From contig CM031870.1 in the NCBI GenBank assembly GCA_018697195.1, positions 3,399,700 to 3,463,699 on the forward strand: a DNA stretch of 64,000 bases. Direction: 5' to 3'. Source of the DNA: Certhia americana. Taxonomy: Eukaryota; Chordata; Aves; Passeriformes; Certhiidae. Under the pieces are notes generated by a model. It had not been told where the DNA came from, ran no database searches, and was given only the letters and a program-made list of their open reading frames with translations. The position numbers and the translations under genes are program-made. Position 1 is the first letter of the stretch, and each line of letters opens with the position of its first letter. Shown piece after piece: positions 1 through 13,524 of this stretch.

Positions 1-122
1 GGGGACAGGGAACAGGGAACAGGGAACAGGGAACAGGGAACAGGGAACAGGGACAGGGAACAGGGAACGGGGACAGGGACAGGGAACAGGGAACAGGGAA
101 CGGGGACAGGGAACAGGGAATG

Positions 123-162
<40 letters not shown>

Positions 163-480
163 ACGGGAACAGGGACAGGGACAGGGACAGGGAACAGGGA
201 CAGGGACAGGGAACAGGGAACAGGGAACAGGGATAGGGAACAGGGAATGGTCACAAGGACTGGGACAGGGAACAGGGATAGGGAACAGGGAATGGTCACA
301 GGGACAGGGACAGGGGACAGGGACAGGGACAGGGACGGGGAACAGGGGCAGGCACAGGGACAGGGACAGGGAACGGGAACAGGGACAGGAACAGGGACAG
401 GGAACAGTGATAGGGAACGGGAACGCGGATAGGGACAGGGAACAAGGGACAGGGACAGGGAACGGGAACGGGGACAGGGC
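1..480. repeat. GGGACA/GGGAACA purine-rich minisatellite at window edge
   Basis: About 480 bases are built almost entirely from alternating GGGACA and GGGAACA units with sporadic substitutions (for example GGGATA and GGAATGG). The array starts at base 1, so its true left end is outside the window. The plus strand is purine-rich. The open frames that cross it encode only Gly/Arg/Asp/Thr or Pro/Cys/Val repeats and are by-products of the repeat. Confidence 0.95.
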
Positions 481-545
481 ACGGGGAGCAGGAAGGGCAC
501 GGGGTGCACGGAGCAGATGGAGACCGGCAGCAGGGCACAGGGTGG

Positions 546-700
546 CAGACACGGGGCTCAGGAGGGAACACGGGGCTCAGGAGGGAACACGGGGTGCAGG
601 AGGGGGACACGGGGCTCAGGAGGGGGACACGGGGCTCAGGAGGGGACACGGGGGGCAGGAGGGGACACGGGGAGCAGGAGGGGACACGGGGGGCAGGGGC
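546..700. repeat. 18-20 bp GC-rich minisatellite
   Basis: About eight copies of a unit reading roughly ACACGGGGCTCAGGAGGGG follow the first array, with variants carrying TGCAGG, GGCAGG or AGCAGG in the middle. Unit length and sequence differ from the GGGACA array, so this is a separate tandem expansion. No coding potential is inferred. Confidence 0.85.
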
Positions 701-3700
701 CAGCCGGGCGGGTCCCTCTCTGCTGCCGGAGCCGGGGAACGGAGCGGGAGCGCAGCCAGCCCTCGTTTGGGGAAACGCAGCCCCGAAAGAGCCCTGGGCT
801 GAGCGGCAGTGCCGGGGGTGGAAACCCTTTAATCTGTGCTCTGAGGAGAGCTGGGCGAGGAGCGGCCGTCTGGGGACTGGTTGTGCCGGTGGCTGATGCC
901 ATCCCCGCCCTGCGAGCCTTGTTTGCATTTGCCTTGATGCCCCGCTCACAGCATCCCTCCCACATGACCCGGATGCATTTCTGTGTCCCACGATGTCCTT
1001 TAATTCGGGAATATTATCTGTTTTTGGAAAGGTTAATTACATTAAGGGAGTGGATCTCTGTTCCCATTTTTCATGGCTTCATTTACTCTGCCTTTCACGT
1101 TTTGATCCTCTTCAGTGCTTTCATCCCTCATCTCTGCCATCCCTGGATGGGAGGAAACAAGAACACCCTGGCTGGGACCCAAGCATGTCCCTAAGTGACA
1201 TAAACTGAAATTAAAAAAAACCCTATATTTTATAGCCTCGGGAGCTGTAGCAGTGTGGCAGCCCAAATGCCATCTGCACACCCAGCACAACCACGGGCCT
1301 TGCAAGGGCCAGCAGAATGTCCTGCTGGAGTCGTGGTGGCCGCAGGAGGGGACAGATGACTCTGTGTTGTGCTGCAGGATTAGCAAGCACCAGGATGAGC
1401 CCATCCCTGCTGCAGCCTGCATGCCCGGCACCTGCATTGCTCTGAAGGCACTGGCAGCATCACTGGTGAAAAATTGCCCTAATTTGCTGCTCTCATAATC
1501 AGGCCAAGGCAAAGCAGCAGCTTCTCCTGGCAGCAGAGGCTGCTCGTGAATCTTCCTTGTGGGAAACCTTCCTGAGATTCAGTGTGTGGGAAGGGCAGGA
1601 GGGAATTCTGAGGCCTTGCAACAGTATCTTCTTCCACTTCAGCTGCTACCCAAAGCACAGGAGATGCCCTCTGTGCTCTTTTAATTGGTTGTTACTTGTA
1701 ATGAGATTTTATTTGTATTAATTACTTAAATTATGTATTTATGAGTTGCTCTGAGTACACCATCAACATGTTTAGAACTATAACAAGCCTCAGAGTCAGC
1801 TCCTACATCAGGAAGCCGTGAACTGAAAAACCAGACACACACAGTGTGCTCCCAATTTTATTTTTTTTTTTTGTTAAACCCATTGTGAACTTAATCATTT
1901 GTAGTTGGCTTAGCACAGCCAGCACAGGTAAACAGGACTGCTGTTGTTGTTAATTGTTCTCATAATGATGGATTTATCCTGGGTGGGCTCAGGAGGAGGT
2001 GGGCAGTCCTTGCCCAGCAGAGCTGGCAGTGAGGGAGATGGAGACAGGGACAGAGACAGTGATGAGGAAACTGCCACACTGTCACTCTCTGACTTTTTAG
2101 GAGGCAAGTGGTTTTATTAAGAGAGGATCAGTAGAAAAGAAAAGGAAAAGGGAGCAGGAGGTGGTGAAAACTCAGATGAGAAGACAACCAGGGGTTGGAG
2201 AGAGCAGTGAATCAGAGGGGTGGGGGTTTGGGGCTGTGGAGAGAGCAGAAGGGTGCCGGGACAGCTGCACCAGCATTCGCTCAGCTGCGACCAGAGCAGA
2301 GACGTGATGCTGACCACAAGCGCCCTTTATCTGCAGTGATCAGCAGCAGTCACCATTCTGCTCTGAAATCAACTGTTCCTGTGTTTCCTGGAGTGGCCAC
2401 GATCTGTGCCCTCCTCATGGGAGGATGTAAAATACAGGGGTGTGTGCCTTGAGCAGGTGAGTGCTGGAAATTTCATGGGGCAGCACATCCTCCGGGAGAA
2501 GCAGAATGAAAAAAATCCCAAACATGCTGCCTGAGACTGGAAATTAGGCAACTGTAGCTATTTAGCTGAAGAAAGTTGTATAGATACATAAAAAGCTCCA
2601 TGGGGAGAAAAGGCAGGTACCCATGAGTTGTGTAAGCCAGAGAGAAGAGACAGCCCAAACCCAGCTGCAGGCTGAAGCCAGACTAATTGAAATGAGAAAA
2701 TAGGCATTAATTTTTTAAAGAATGAAGTTGATTAGCTGCTGGAACAAATTACTGAGGAAAGTGAAAATCTTCCCATGTGATAGTGTTTTCTATTCAAGAT
2801 AATATGCCTTTCCCCAAGTAGGCTTCAGCCAAGCACATGTTCTGTGTCCAGTAGAGTAAGGGTGGGGTGAAATGTGGTGGTCTCTGCTCTGAGGAGGTGA
2901 AGAGGTGACTTTGTGGCCCTACCTTGATTTTAGGAAATGAATTGAAGGCTGTGCTCTTGGAATGGATTTCTAGATCTCTCCTGGATGATGCTCCTAATTT
3001 CAGTTTGTGCTGCTACCACAAATACATTTATGTACCATCAATGCACACAAGAAAACTCTTGGAAATTTTGGACCTTAGCAGCAGCCCAGACAGAGCAGAG
3101 TGGGTTCAGCTCATGTTGTGCTTTTGCTGGTCAGTCACAAAACCCTGGCCCACATTTGGGCAGCACTCTAGAACTACCAGCAGCTGCTTTGATGTTGGTC
3201 CTAAAGCAATTGCAGCCACATCCATCCCACCTTTGCACTGTGTTGTGCACAAGGAGGAGAATCAGGGAATGCCCACACACAAAAAAACCCCAAGAATCTA
3301 CTCTCATGTTGCTGCTTCCATGAAAATGAGTAAAGCACAAAATTTGCTAGGAGGAACAGGTTCAAAACCAAAGAGTGAGATCCCCTACATGTTAATGATG
3401 ATGGAAAGGAGGAGAAATGGGATTGAATGGTTTGCACAGGAGATTGGGAGTTCACATCCTGGGAGGTATTGGGAGGATGTAGCATGGATCTGTCTGGGGT
3501 CAGGTTAACTCCCTGTGCAAGTTCTGGTGGTGTGTTTCTGGTAGAGGGTCTGAGGAAGGAGAAGAAGAGTTATTAAAGTAGGATTTCATCCTGAGCTGGA
3601 GAGTCTGAGGGAACTCATCTGACAAGACTACAGGAGGGTTTTGCTTCCTCACTGAAATCAGTTGATTTGGCTCCTGCCAAACATCAGAGGGCGTGGAAGG

Positions 3701-5899
3701 GGGATGAAATGTTCCTTGTCTCCTCCACTGATACCATGAAAATGCAGTGCATTGTGCTGGAGCTGAGGAAAGGCCCCTCCTTTGCCCAGCTGCTGCCCTG
3801 CATTGGGTAGTGCCATCCCAGTCATGTGCCAGGACAAGCTCTGCGATGCTGCCTCGTGCCCCATCCATCACCCTTCCCTAAAAACCCCTCAGGATGAACC
3901 TCACGGAAGAGTGAATGGACAGCACTGAGTGTGGCACTTGGGACTTCCATGATTCCCTCGAGAAACCCGAGGGATTGGCAGCAGTGCCAGCTTCCTTCCC
4001 TCTGCAGGAGGTGGCAGAAGAGAAGCAGAGAACAGCAGACACCGTCACGTAGGTGAGGGAGTAGGGGCATCAGTGTCCCTAAGGCAGGGCCAGACCAGCA
4101 AAATTGTCCCTCTTTGCTGTGTCCTGGCACAGTCCAGGCTCCATTGGCAGCTCAGGGAGGAGCTTTAATGAAAACAAATGTTTGGCTGATGTTACTGTAG
4201 TGCCACAGACTTCAAGGAGCAAACGGAGAGAGCCCAGCCCCTCTTTGATTAGTGAGTGCAATCTGCTGCCACAGCTGATGCTGGAGGAGAAGATAAGAGA
4301 GAAAAAAAGAGAACAGCTCCGGAGTGAAGATGAAAACACTGGGCAGAAGATCTGTGGGTGGATGAAAGGGAGCCATTTATTTGCAAATAAGTTGCTAGAT
4401 CAGGCTTCATGTGCATCTGGGCAGCTTCTAGTACTATGGGCTTATTCAGAGCTGAGAGTTTTGACTGGAGCTGGAGACTCTTGAGACATCAGCCCACACG
4501 TGTAGCTGGTCTGAGTCTGTCTTGTGCCAACCTAAGGAAAATTTAAGGGTCTTCTTCACTTTTTACCATTGATTTTGTGTCTCTCTGCAGAAAGTCATTG
4601 TGGCTGCTCCATGATTCATTCCCATGAGGAAGCATGATTTCAGGTTCCCAGATGGTTGCAGAGGCAGAAGAGGGGGCAGATATGTATTTTTACAGCCAGA
4701 AGAATGCAACTTCAGTGTACAAATTTGGCCTGGTTTAGAAGATCTGGGGAATATACAGAATGATTATTTATTTATCTATTTTCAGAATTGTCTTTCTCTT
4801 AGCTCCTGATGAGGCTTCAGGAACACTGAGGAAGGAGGAGGCTGCTGCCTGAGCAATCCATCCCAGGATTTAAACTCAGCCTGGTATCTGGTCTGTGTCT
4901 TCCCTGGGATTCATCAGAGTCCACTTATTGAGTCCAGCAGAAATAGCTTTTTGCTTCCTAGTTTCAGAGGAGGTGTTAAGTAGGACATAGATAAATTTGG
5001 GAATATTAGTAAGGGAAGAAGGGCAGCTATTTCTTTTGAAATAAATCTTTTATAATAGATTTTGGGCAGAGAACTATGAAGAGCTGCCCTTTGTAGAGAG
5101 CTAGAGGATGAGATGTTTGCAGATAGGAAACTTTCTGATTCCACTGAATTATTGGGCAGAAATGGATGTTTGGGAGCATTTCAAGTTTCTGTATATGCAG
5201 CCCTGTCTGGCACTGAATCCTGCAGCATTTCAGCTCAGGGACTGTCTTGCTGATGTCAACAGTTCAGGGCTGGGTCGTGTCCTGCATTGGCATCTCAGCC
5301 TACAGGAATTTGGGGACTGCTGTGTGACAGTGCAGGTGAAGAGGTGGCACCCCACTTCAAAGGCTTATCAGAGTTTTCCCTGAGCTTTCCCTGAGATATA
5401 GAGACATCAAGTTTGACATGGTCAGTAATCTGAAACAGCCTCTCCCCATGGAAAGAGGGAGTTCTGTGACTGAGAGGCAGAGCCACACTCTGTCTGCGTA
5501 ATTAAAACACTGCAGTGAGATGAAACACGAGATGGAGAACAGAGATAGTTGGAAACACTGACAAACAGAAGCATTTTCAGGTATTTTGCTGCAGAGGTGA
5601 CTGGAGAATTTGCCTGATTTTCCCCTTCACTAGGTGACTCGTGCTGGGTGGACACTCCACTGACCCAGAAACCTCCGGGTGCCAGGACAGGTGTGGGCAC
5701 TAAACTGAGCTCAGAAACAAAACAGGGAGAACCACAGGGCTGCAGAGCCTTGAGTCAGAGCTCATCTCTCTGTCTCACTGAGCTGATGCATGGCTGTGAT
5801 TTTTGGCCCGGGAACTGACCACAGCCCAGTTTGCTCTGGGCTGGGTGAGGATCTGCTTGTGCCTGGTGACGCTACAAAGGCGGCTAAAGGCTAAGTGCT

Positions 5900-6130
5900 G
5901 TCACTGGAAACCAACTGTGAATTAATACACGGGGTGTGATTAATGTGCTTTTTAAATGCATTCATGTCCTGTCGCACTGGCTGCGGCTCTTGTGTCACAT
6001 TTGGTGTTCTCAGAACATTTATTAGCCTTACAGATCCCTTGATTATTGCTTTCTCTTTTATAATTAAGCCATGAAACTCAGCATGGTGCAGCTTATGAAG
6101 TATTAATTCATGGCTGGCATATTCTGCCTG
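5900..6130. promoter_or_regulatory. Candidate non-coding enhancer (AT-rich, homeobox-site rich)
   Basis: This block contains several TAAT/ATTA cores, including TTAATTC, TATAATTAAG and GATTAATG, in otherwise complex, non-repetitive sequence without open frames. Clustered homeodomain-type sites beside a developmental gene block suggest a regulatory element. The call is inference from composition only. Confidence 0.25.
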
Positions 6131-9100
6131 TGCCCTAGGATAAGGCTAAACTGGATTGCTCTCTGCACAGTTGCTATTCTGAAATTTTTTAATATGATTA
6201 TAAAAATCACATTCTGCTTGCACATGGGCAACTTGCACTGCCGCAAGCAGTGAGGTGCAGTCTGACTTCCTGAAGAGCAGAATCTGTGCCCTCGGCAGTG
6301 CTGGAAGAAGGGGGTTCCTCCTGCCCCAGGTGCTGGCTGATACTTTCCAGGTGGATGCTATTAGCTCTGCTCCGGTGTAAATGCAGCCCCACGTGCTCTC
6401 CATGCCCTGCCCACCCTTCCTAGGATACGCCTGTGGAAATGTGAGTCTTGTAAACGAGTTCTGTTTCATTTCTTCTTGTCCTCCTTTTCTTTAAGTGAGA
6501 GTTCAGTAGAATTCAGGATTTCCTGCAAGGCTGTAGCTCCACAGCCCCTTTCTGTCAGCAGTTGCTGCCGTGGATGTCTGAATAGTTTTCCTCCTGGCTG
6601 GTTGCTCCTGCCCCCAGAACAACAGTTTAACAGTTTGTGTGGCCATGTGGTGAGCTGAAAAGGGAACAAAAATAGCATTAAACATGTCTGTTTTATTTAA
6701 TTTTTTTTCCCCTCTCCTGGAAACTAGTTGTACGAGTGACTGTGCTGGAGGAATTGGAGCTCAGGGGAGGGAAATCACTGGAATGACACAGACCCAGTAC
6801 CCCAGCCATTGTTGGCCCAGAGGCAGCAGTTTGAATACAGAATTCATGAGTTCTTTGCTGGGCTGGGTGTTGGGCCACTCGCTGTTTCCTTTGGGTAAAT
6901 CCAAGTGGCTTTGCAGATGCCTCCTCTAAGGCATGAGCTGCAGCACAGGGTGGGCAGTGATGGGCTCCAGCAGCTCTGCCCTCATGGCTCTGGTCTCCTG
7001 GGAGTCCTATGGGGACAAGGTGCCAGCTACTGGAGAGCAGTCGTGTCAGTGTCCCTCATGTGCTCTTCATGGGCCACAGATTCCACAGTGGAATGGCAGT
7101 TCCACTCCGCTGTGTGTGTTAGTGACACACACACACACGCTGCTCAGGTTATTGATTACTGCTCATCAAACCATTACTGGAGAGACCTGACTGCTGATCA
7201 TCTCAAAGCTTCTGCTTCAAATCAACGGTGCCAAACCCTACGTGCAGGATGCTGTAGTGCAGAAACTCTTTGAGCTCAGACGTTTCCATGGAGATGAATC
7301 TTTGATCTCGCTGAAATAAATAAAGGGCGGAGAAGATGCTCCCAAACTAGGGAGGAAGGCAAGGCTGATCCCTACGGGGCAGAAGTACTCAACAGGAATT
7401 AGGGTGACAGGAAGCTTCTCTTTTTATCCCCTCCCGATGCCATTTCTTATGTAGAAGGGAGGTTGAGCTGTGTGCCCGCCAGCACGCGTGGAGAACGTGC
7501 CTTTGATGCAGCCAGCCAGACACTCTGCACCTTGGAGCTGCCTGATTCAATGCTGCTGGAGAGGCAGACCTTTGTCTGCACTGCAATATTCCCCCCGTGC
7601 CACAGGATTTGGAGAACAGACACAGGGGTTTAACACCAGCGCGAGGCACGCTTGTTTTCCTGACTGTAGTTCAGCAATCTGAGCAATGAGAACAGCCAGG
7701 AAAAGTGCTCTGTTTACGGATAAAATACAGAGAGGAAAAAAATAAATCAGATTTTACTCTGGTGTAATGTGCAAAATAGAAATGTTTACTGTGCTGACAT
7801 GGAGATAGTGACCAAAGGCAGCAGTCAAGTTGGCTTTATCCACACGGGTGAGCTTTGACCGAGCCAGCAGCTCCTGTGTGTCTGTGATCTGTTGCTGCTG
7901 GCGCTGGAAATTGAGGCTTCCGTGGATGGAGCGGAAGAGAGTTCATTAGGGAAGGTTATAATTAGCAGTGCAGTGTCTGGGGGCTGCTGCTCGGGGTAGC
8001 TGTGGTCAGGAGCTGTGGCAGGGTGCTCCGTGCTAGCAGCGGGATGGGACCCTGGGCTGGGCACACCTGGTGGATGCTGCACTTCTCACTCCGCTGGCCA
8101 CTCGGGGTGGCTTTCCCTGGTCACTTTGGATCTGTTCACAGGACGGTGAGAGGTCCATCCCTTTGTCTCACCTGCCAACATGGCCCCAAACAGGTTTTAC
8201 TGCAGCGTGTAAGAGCATGTGGGGTGAGCAAACTGCTCACAGTGTACAGCTGGTGCAGCGCTGGCTCCCCTCCTTTTCTCCTCAATAATCTTATTCAGAG
8301 GCCTTGAGCTGCCAGTTGCACTAATTAGAGTCTCTCTACTCTAGGGACTTTCACCCAGGCTAAAAGGTGCTTAAGTACCTTGCTTCCACCCCTGCCTTCC
8401 CTGGAGCAAGTGACTCCTCTGTGCCTTGCTGGATCTTGAGCTCCTACTTGACTCAACTGCAATTTTAAATTTACAGTTTTAATACTTTATTTATGAAGAT
8501 AAATATTGTTTACAGCTCTGAAATATTATCGTTTTTTCCAAATATTACAGAAAGCTTCAGTGTTGAACAAAGCCCACAGGCTCCCTTTAGAAGCCGACAA
8601 GTGGAGGGTTTTGTTGATTTTGTTGTTGTTTTTTCACATGACCCCCACTGAAAATACTGCCACTGCTCTCTGTTTTCAGAAATGGGCCATTTAACTGAGA
8701 AAGCCATGTTGTCTTATGAACTACTTCACTGGGAAGAAAATGTGTTGGAAGAGCATGCAGTATTAAAGGTATTTTGAATCAAATTCACTTCAACTGGTTT
8801 GAGTGGAAGATTTAGCCTTGTTTTCACGGGGCTCTTTGTCAGAACCTAAAGCACAAAATACTCTGTTGGGTCAAAGTTAAGATTAGTAGAAAGTAATGAA
8901 AACAGCATTTTTATCCTCAATTACATGGACAAGAAAGGATTGCTGTGCAGCCACAGCTGCTTGTCTCAGGGCTGTGATGGATGTCACTTAGCAACCACTG
9001 CCATTTGTGTTTTAACTGCAGCTTTTTTGTTGTTGGCACGTAATGAGAGTTGTAATCACGAGATCAGTCCCATCTTGGGTGTTATCTAGAGTGATGGGTT

Positions 9101-10419
9101 TAGGACTCACCTGTGCCCCAGCCTATAAGGGCTAAATCAGAAGATTTCAGGTGTGATGGCTAATGCAGCTTAATAAGGGTTTGTTTAGGAGCTGGCTTGG
9201 CTGAGCCAAGTCATGTCTCAAGATGTACAGCCTGCACTCACCATCTGCCAGACCTGGCTCTGCAGCTCCTTCGTGCTGGTCACAGCACAGCCCAGGAGCT
9301 GGTTTGAGGCCAAAGCTCTGTGTGCAGAACAGAGGGACCAGCCTGGGCAAGCCTGGAAGTCTCTGCACACAGCAGCACCAGATCCCTGCTCCTTTCTGCT
9401 GACCCAGCCTGAAAGCTCAGGGAACATGGGGGCAGTGGAGACTGGAAATGCAAGGAGTAAAAGATAATGAGATGGGAGAACTGAAGATCGAAGGTCTCTG
9501 TCTCTTGAGGGTAATTCCCACCTATCCTGCATTGACAATGAGGGAGGGAAAAGGGTCAGACCTAGGGCAGTTCAAGCTCTAACATGCTGCAGGAACTGGT
9601 TAATGTCATGGTTTAACACCTGGTCTGATCTGATCTAACCAAGAAATGTCTCTCAAAGAGGTGGGTGCATGCTCTGTGCCAGACATTGGGCACAGAGGTT
9701 AACAACCAGGCAAGTGGGGAGTAACTTGGTTTGGATGGGTTTGCTTTGGAGGTGGAGGTGTGGAAGGTATCTTTGCAGCCCAGTTATATGTCCATTATTA
9801 TGTAAATAAACACTTTTTCAGCTGGTGTGCTCTGAGCAGAGAGTGGGTATTGGTACCACGGATAGAAACACTGTTTTCCTTAATTTCATTTAACTTTAAC
9901 TGAAGTTGTTGTGTAATTGCACCTGTAGCTCTGCAGGGATCCTTGGTGAGGACTGTTCATCCCCCTTCCATCGGGGGGATTTAGGAGGGCTCCCAGGATG
10001 TGTTTCCTTACAGTTACACATCCTCAGCTCAGCTCTGCCTTGTCCAGATGAACACAGTGCTCCTTCAAATCCCATTTCTCTGTGTGCTGGCTCCAAGGCT
10101 AAAGGCAGGACCTGTCCACAGGCTGAGGTCTGACCTGCTGAAGTGGTGCTTTATTTCTCAGCAGAAGACAAAACCCACTGCTCTGAGGGGAAATGACAGA
10201 CCACAGAACTGCTGCCACTGGTATATTTTTCCACTATAAATTGCTGAGATCTTCTGCAGTGAAGCTGTTTGTTGAGTTCCTCTCTAATGCACACTGGTTT
10301 TTAGAAGCCTTGATGAATATGTATTGAAAGGTAGAGGAAATTTTATCAGAGGAGGACAGAAGGAATTGCATAGATGTGCACAAATTGATCTGTAATCACA
10401 GATCACATATATCTAAGCT

Positions 10420-10600
10420 GAAGCAACAGCCCTAGACATTTATGGCCCATTTTTGACTAAGCTGTGCAATTAGTGTAATTAGGCAAAGAATATTCTTTGT
10501 ATTGTAAATGTCTAGTGTATTAAACCAGAAAATGAACAGCCATTCCTTTGGCAGCTTTCATAAAGCCATTGCTAGTGTAGGGCTGAGCCAAAGATGCTTA
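10420..10600. promoter_or_regulatory. Candidate conserved non-coding element
   Basis: Closely spaced homeodomain-like sites (CAATTAGTG, GTAATTAGGC), a TTTATGG core and runs of complex AT-rich sequence occur with no open frame. The texture resembles vertebrate developmental enhancers. Conservation could not be tested here. Confidence 0.3.
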
Positions 10601-13518
10601 TTCTCTCTAGTGTCTGAGTCTGAGCAGTTGAAGGATAAATCCTCTCTTCAGAGCTTTGTTGAAATGTGTTGAAAGCCACTCTAGGAATTTCCTACCTGTG
10701 TACAGATCAGACAACACAACTTAACATTGCCCCTGTGCAGATAAAGAGCTGAAAATGAGCTTTGAAATTGTTTTCTTTCACAGCACCAACCACCAGAGAT
10801 ACAATTTTTTTAAAGCTGTGATGTTTTTTGTCAGTACCACCTGTATTTCTCCTGCCAGATATTCACAGCCTACTTAAAAACAAAGGGCAGTCCTGAGCCT
10901 CGTGTCCTCTTGCATTGAGGCCCATGCCTGGCCACAACCTCTGCCAGAATCAGCTTTGTGGGGGTTGGAAAAACTCTCAGTGGTGCCTTCCTCCTGCAGG
11001 AACTGAACACAGCTACAGCTCTGATGGGGTGAATGATGGAGTTTCTGGAGAAATCCATCCCAAAATGTCCATAAGAGCAGGCCAGGCAGCCCCTCCTCCT
11101 CTGCTGTGTGACAGAGTGAGCTGGTGATAGTCTCTGGAGTGGCAACTGTTGTGCTGTGAAGTGGTTAAATACCATTGGCACTTGCTGAAGTGAACGCTCA
11201 GGATGCACCTGGGGGCAGCCAGAGCTGCTCAGGGCTGTCTCCTTCCCCCCAGCTGCAGCATGACCACAGCTCCTTGGCAAGACTTAGCACAGAGTGTAAT
11301 TCTTAACCCAGCAGGAAGCTCTGTGGCTGGGATAAGGATCTTGCGGAGGTGCGAGAAAAGCCGGGGTAGGCAAGAAGTGGCTTTAAAATAAATTGGGATT
11401 GTAAGCAAGTGGGGAGTGTAAGCTTGTATGAATCCTCAAGTGTGTGAAGATGTGCACCCTAGAGAGAGTATCCCAGCATGAGGGATGATCCACATCAGTA
11501 GCTGTTGGTGTGTGTTCATAAACCTGGTAGCTAAATTTCCAGCTCAAAAATCCCACCCCATTGTTTTCTGTAGAAAGAATGGTGGAGTTTTTAGTTTGCT
11601 TTCATCTCCCTTAATCTCTCTAGCCCCAGGCATTAGTTCCACACACTGCCCAGATGTCCATGACCCTTCCTGTTTCTCCCAGCTATCAGGTGCAGCATGG
11701 CAGTGCCAGCACCCCAGTTCCAGTGAGACTCCACTGTCACTGGAGCAGCAGAGAAAACAAAAGGCAAAGCAGGGAGCTCAGACAGGACAGAAATACAGAG
11801 TCAGCACTGTCACAGAGTTGCTGAAGGTGGAGACCTATTTTCAATGAAAGAAGAAACAAGTCCCTAATACCCCTTCTAATGATAAGGAGCCCCTCTAGGT
11901 TGTTGTACATTTGGTTTTTAGTGTACAAGCCTATAAACACGATTTTGGACTGCAATTAGGAAATGCTACAAACATAATGTCACCCTCAGCCCAGCTTATT
12001 AAAAAGAAAAAGAGAGTTTCATGAAAAATTAATAGGTCTGGGAGTTGAGAGACCTTGGTAATAAGCAGCGGGTTTCCCTTCTGTAACAACTCACTTTTTC
12101 AATTTGCTGATATCTGAGTAACTCCTTGGAGTCTCCTAAACTGCACAGCCCTGAAATGACAAGAATTCCCCTGCTGAACAGGAGGGAGGTGTTCACCCTC
12201 CTGCCTCCTCTCCTGGAGCACAGCTGACCTACTGTCAACACAGAATGCTGCTTTTGGAACTGCAGTGCCTACACTAGTCAGGACTGCTGGAACTCCACAA
12301 ACACTCCACACTTCTTTAAAAGCACATCCCTGCTCTGTCACTAACCTTTTCCATTCCTGAGATGAATGCAGTGGCAGGAAAAGGCCTGAAGTTCATTACC
12401 TTCTGTCTTTTGCCAGGTGTAGACCCAGCTCAGGTAGAATTGTGTGTCAGAAGCAGAGCTATCCTCTCCTAAAAACAGCTGCTGGTACAAAACCCAAGGG
12501 CTCTGTCACACATAAAGCTGTGCACAGAGCAATAGGCAAGCGTGCTGCTTTCCTCAAAAGGCACAGAGCAAATCTTCAGCCTCAGCAGCAAGAGATCCAA
12601 GACTACATCTCAGTCCATTGTACTGCTGCAGGGAGGAGATTAAGTAATTTCACTGTTGTAGATGCTACAGCCTCCACTGCCCCAAAATCAGTGCCATGTT
12701 CCTGCCTCTCCACAGGCTGCAGGAGGATAAAGGATTCTCAGTAGCACCTCAGTGCTGGAAAAGAACCCACCATGGTTTGATCTACTGCTAAAGGTACTGT
12801 TTGGTCTGGGTTTTTTTCTAGGTTGCAGAAAACTTAGCACATGGCAGGGTACTGCAGCAAGTTGCAAACTGCACTCTTCCCCAAGTTTTTAAAAAACTGG
12901 CAATTTTTTCCTCAGAAAACCATGTTGCCATTCAAACTATGTCTGCTGTTTTCCAATTGTTACCAAAGCTAATCACAGATCAAATTTATCTTAAAAAAGC
13001 TTTTAGTGTAAGTTTCTCTCAAAAGTTAGAAACTATCTGAGTACTTCAGGAATGGAAAATAGGAGCACATGAAAAAAAATCAGCAAAATGGACTTGCTTC
13101 TGGCTTCAATTAAAACCAAAGTCAGCATGTTGGTGTCACTGCTGAGATCAAACAAGTCTGTGATCTATAGGAGAAAATTTGTAATGCTAAGGATAATCAG
13201 CTTTTGACTCTTTAAATGCCACCTTCTTCTCTAGACCTCAAAATGCACAAGGGAAGCTGAGAGCACTGTTTTTAGAATTCAGAAAGGTCAAAACAAGTGT
13301 CCCTTAAAACCAGTCTCCATGTTTTAGCTACTCTAACTAGCTACTCTGACTTTCATAGCTCTAAAAGGAGCCTGCAACAGCTTGATTTCAGTAACTCTTT
13401 TGTTTTTTTAAAATGTTTCCTTATGTAGGCATGGTCTAGTGCTTTCTTGAAGGACAACAACTTAAAAAAAAAGAACAAATGCCATTCTTAATGTTTTACT
13501 TTGAAAAAGAAATAACAG

Positions 13519-13524
13519 TTTATT
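13519..13524 (-). terminator. BRAT1: BRAT1 polyadenylation signal (AATAAA)
   Basis: The canonical hexamer lies on the minus strand about 145 bases downstream of the BRAT1 stop codon. This would give a short 3' UTR. It is the only AATAAA I noticed close to the stop on that strand. Confidence 0.6.

Larger units (their letters stand above)
701..13500. other. Intergenic region left of BRAT1, no supportable gene
   Basis: This 12.8 kb stretch shows no chain of open exons with matching splice phases and no protein I recognise. In human the neighbour here is LFNG, transcribed toward BRAT1. No fringe-type coding exon is visible, so LFNG is probably entirely to the left of the window. The longest open frame is 2924-3508 (plus, 194 codons). 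It has no recognisable domain and is compatible with chance. A short (AC)n tract lies near 7123-7138. AT-rich, homeodomain-site-rich blocks near 5900-6130 and 10420-10600 are candidate enhancers. Confidence 0.6.

Noticed and set aside
1..480. Could the GGGACA arrays be CRISPR-like repeats?
   Set aside because: Units are contiguous without unique spacers, and the DNA is clearly vertebrate.
247..1194. Long Gly/Arg- or Pro/Cys-rich open frames on both strands at the left edge
   Set aside because: They read through minisatellites and have repeat-driven composition with no domain.
9604..9650. TGTCATGGTTTAAC word resembling the start of an avian endogenous-retrovirus LTR
   Set aside because: Only about 15-20 bases match and no LTR body, tail or target duplication follows.
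700..13500. LFNG or other genes expected by synteny left of BRAT1
   Set aside because: No fringe-type coding exon or phase-consistent exon chain could be found in this interval.
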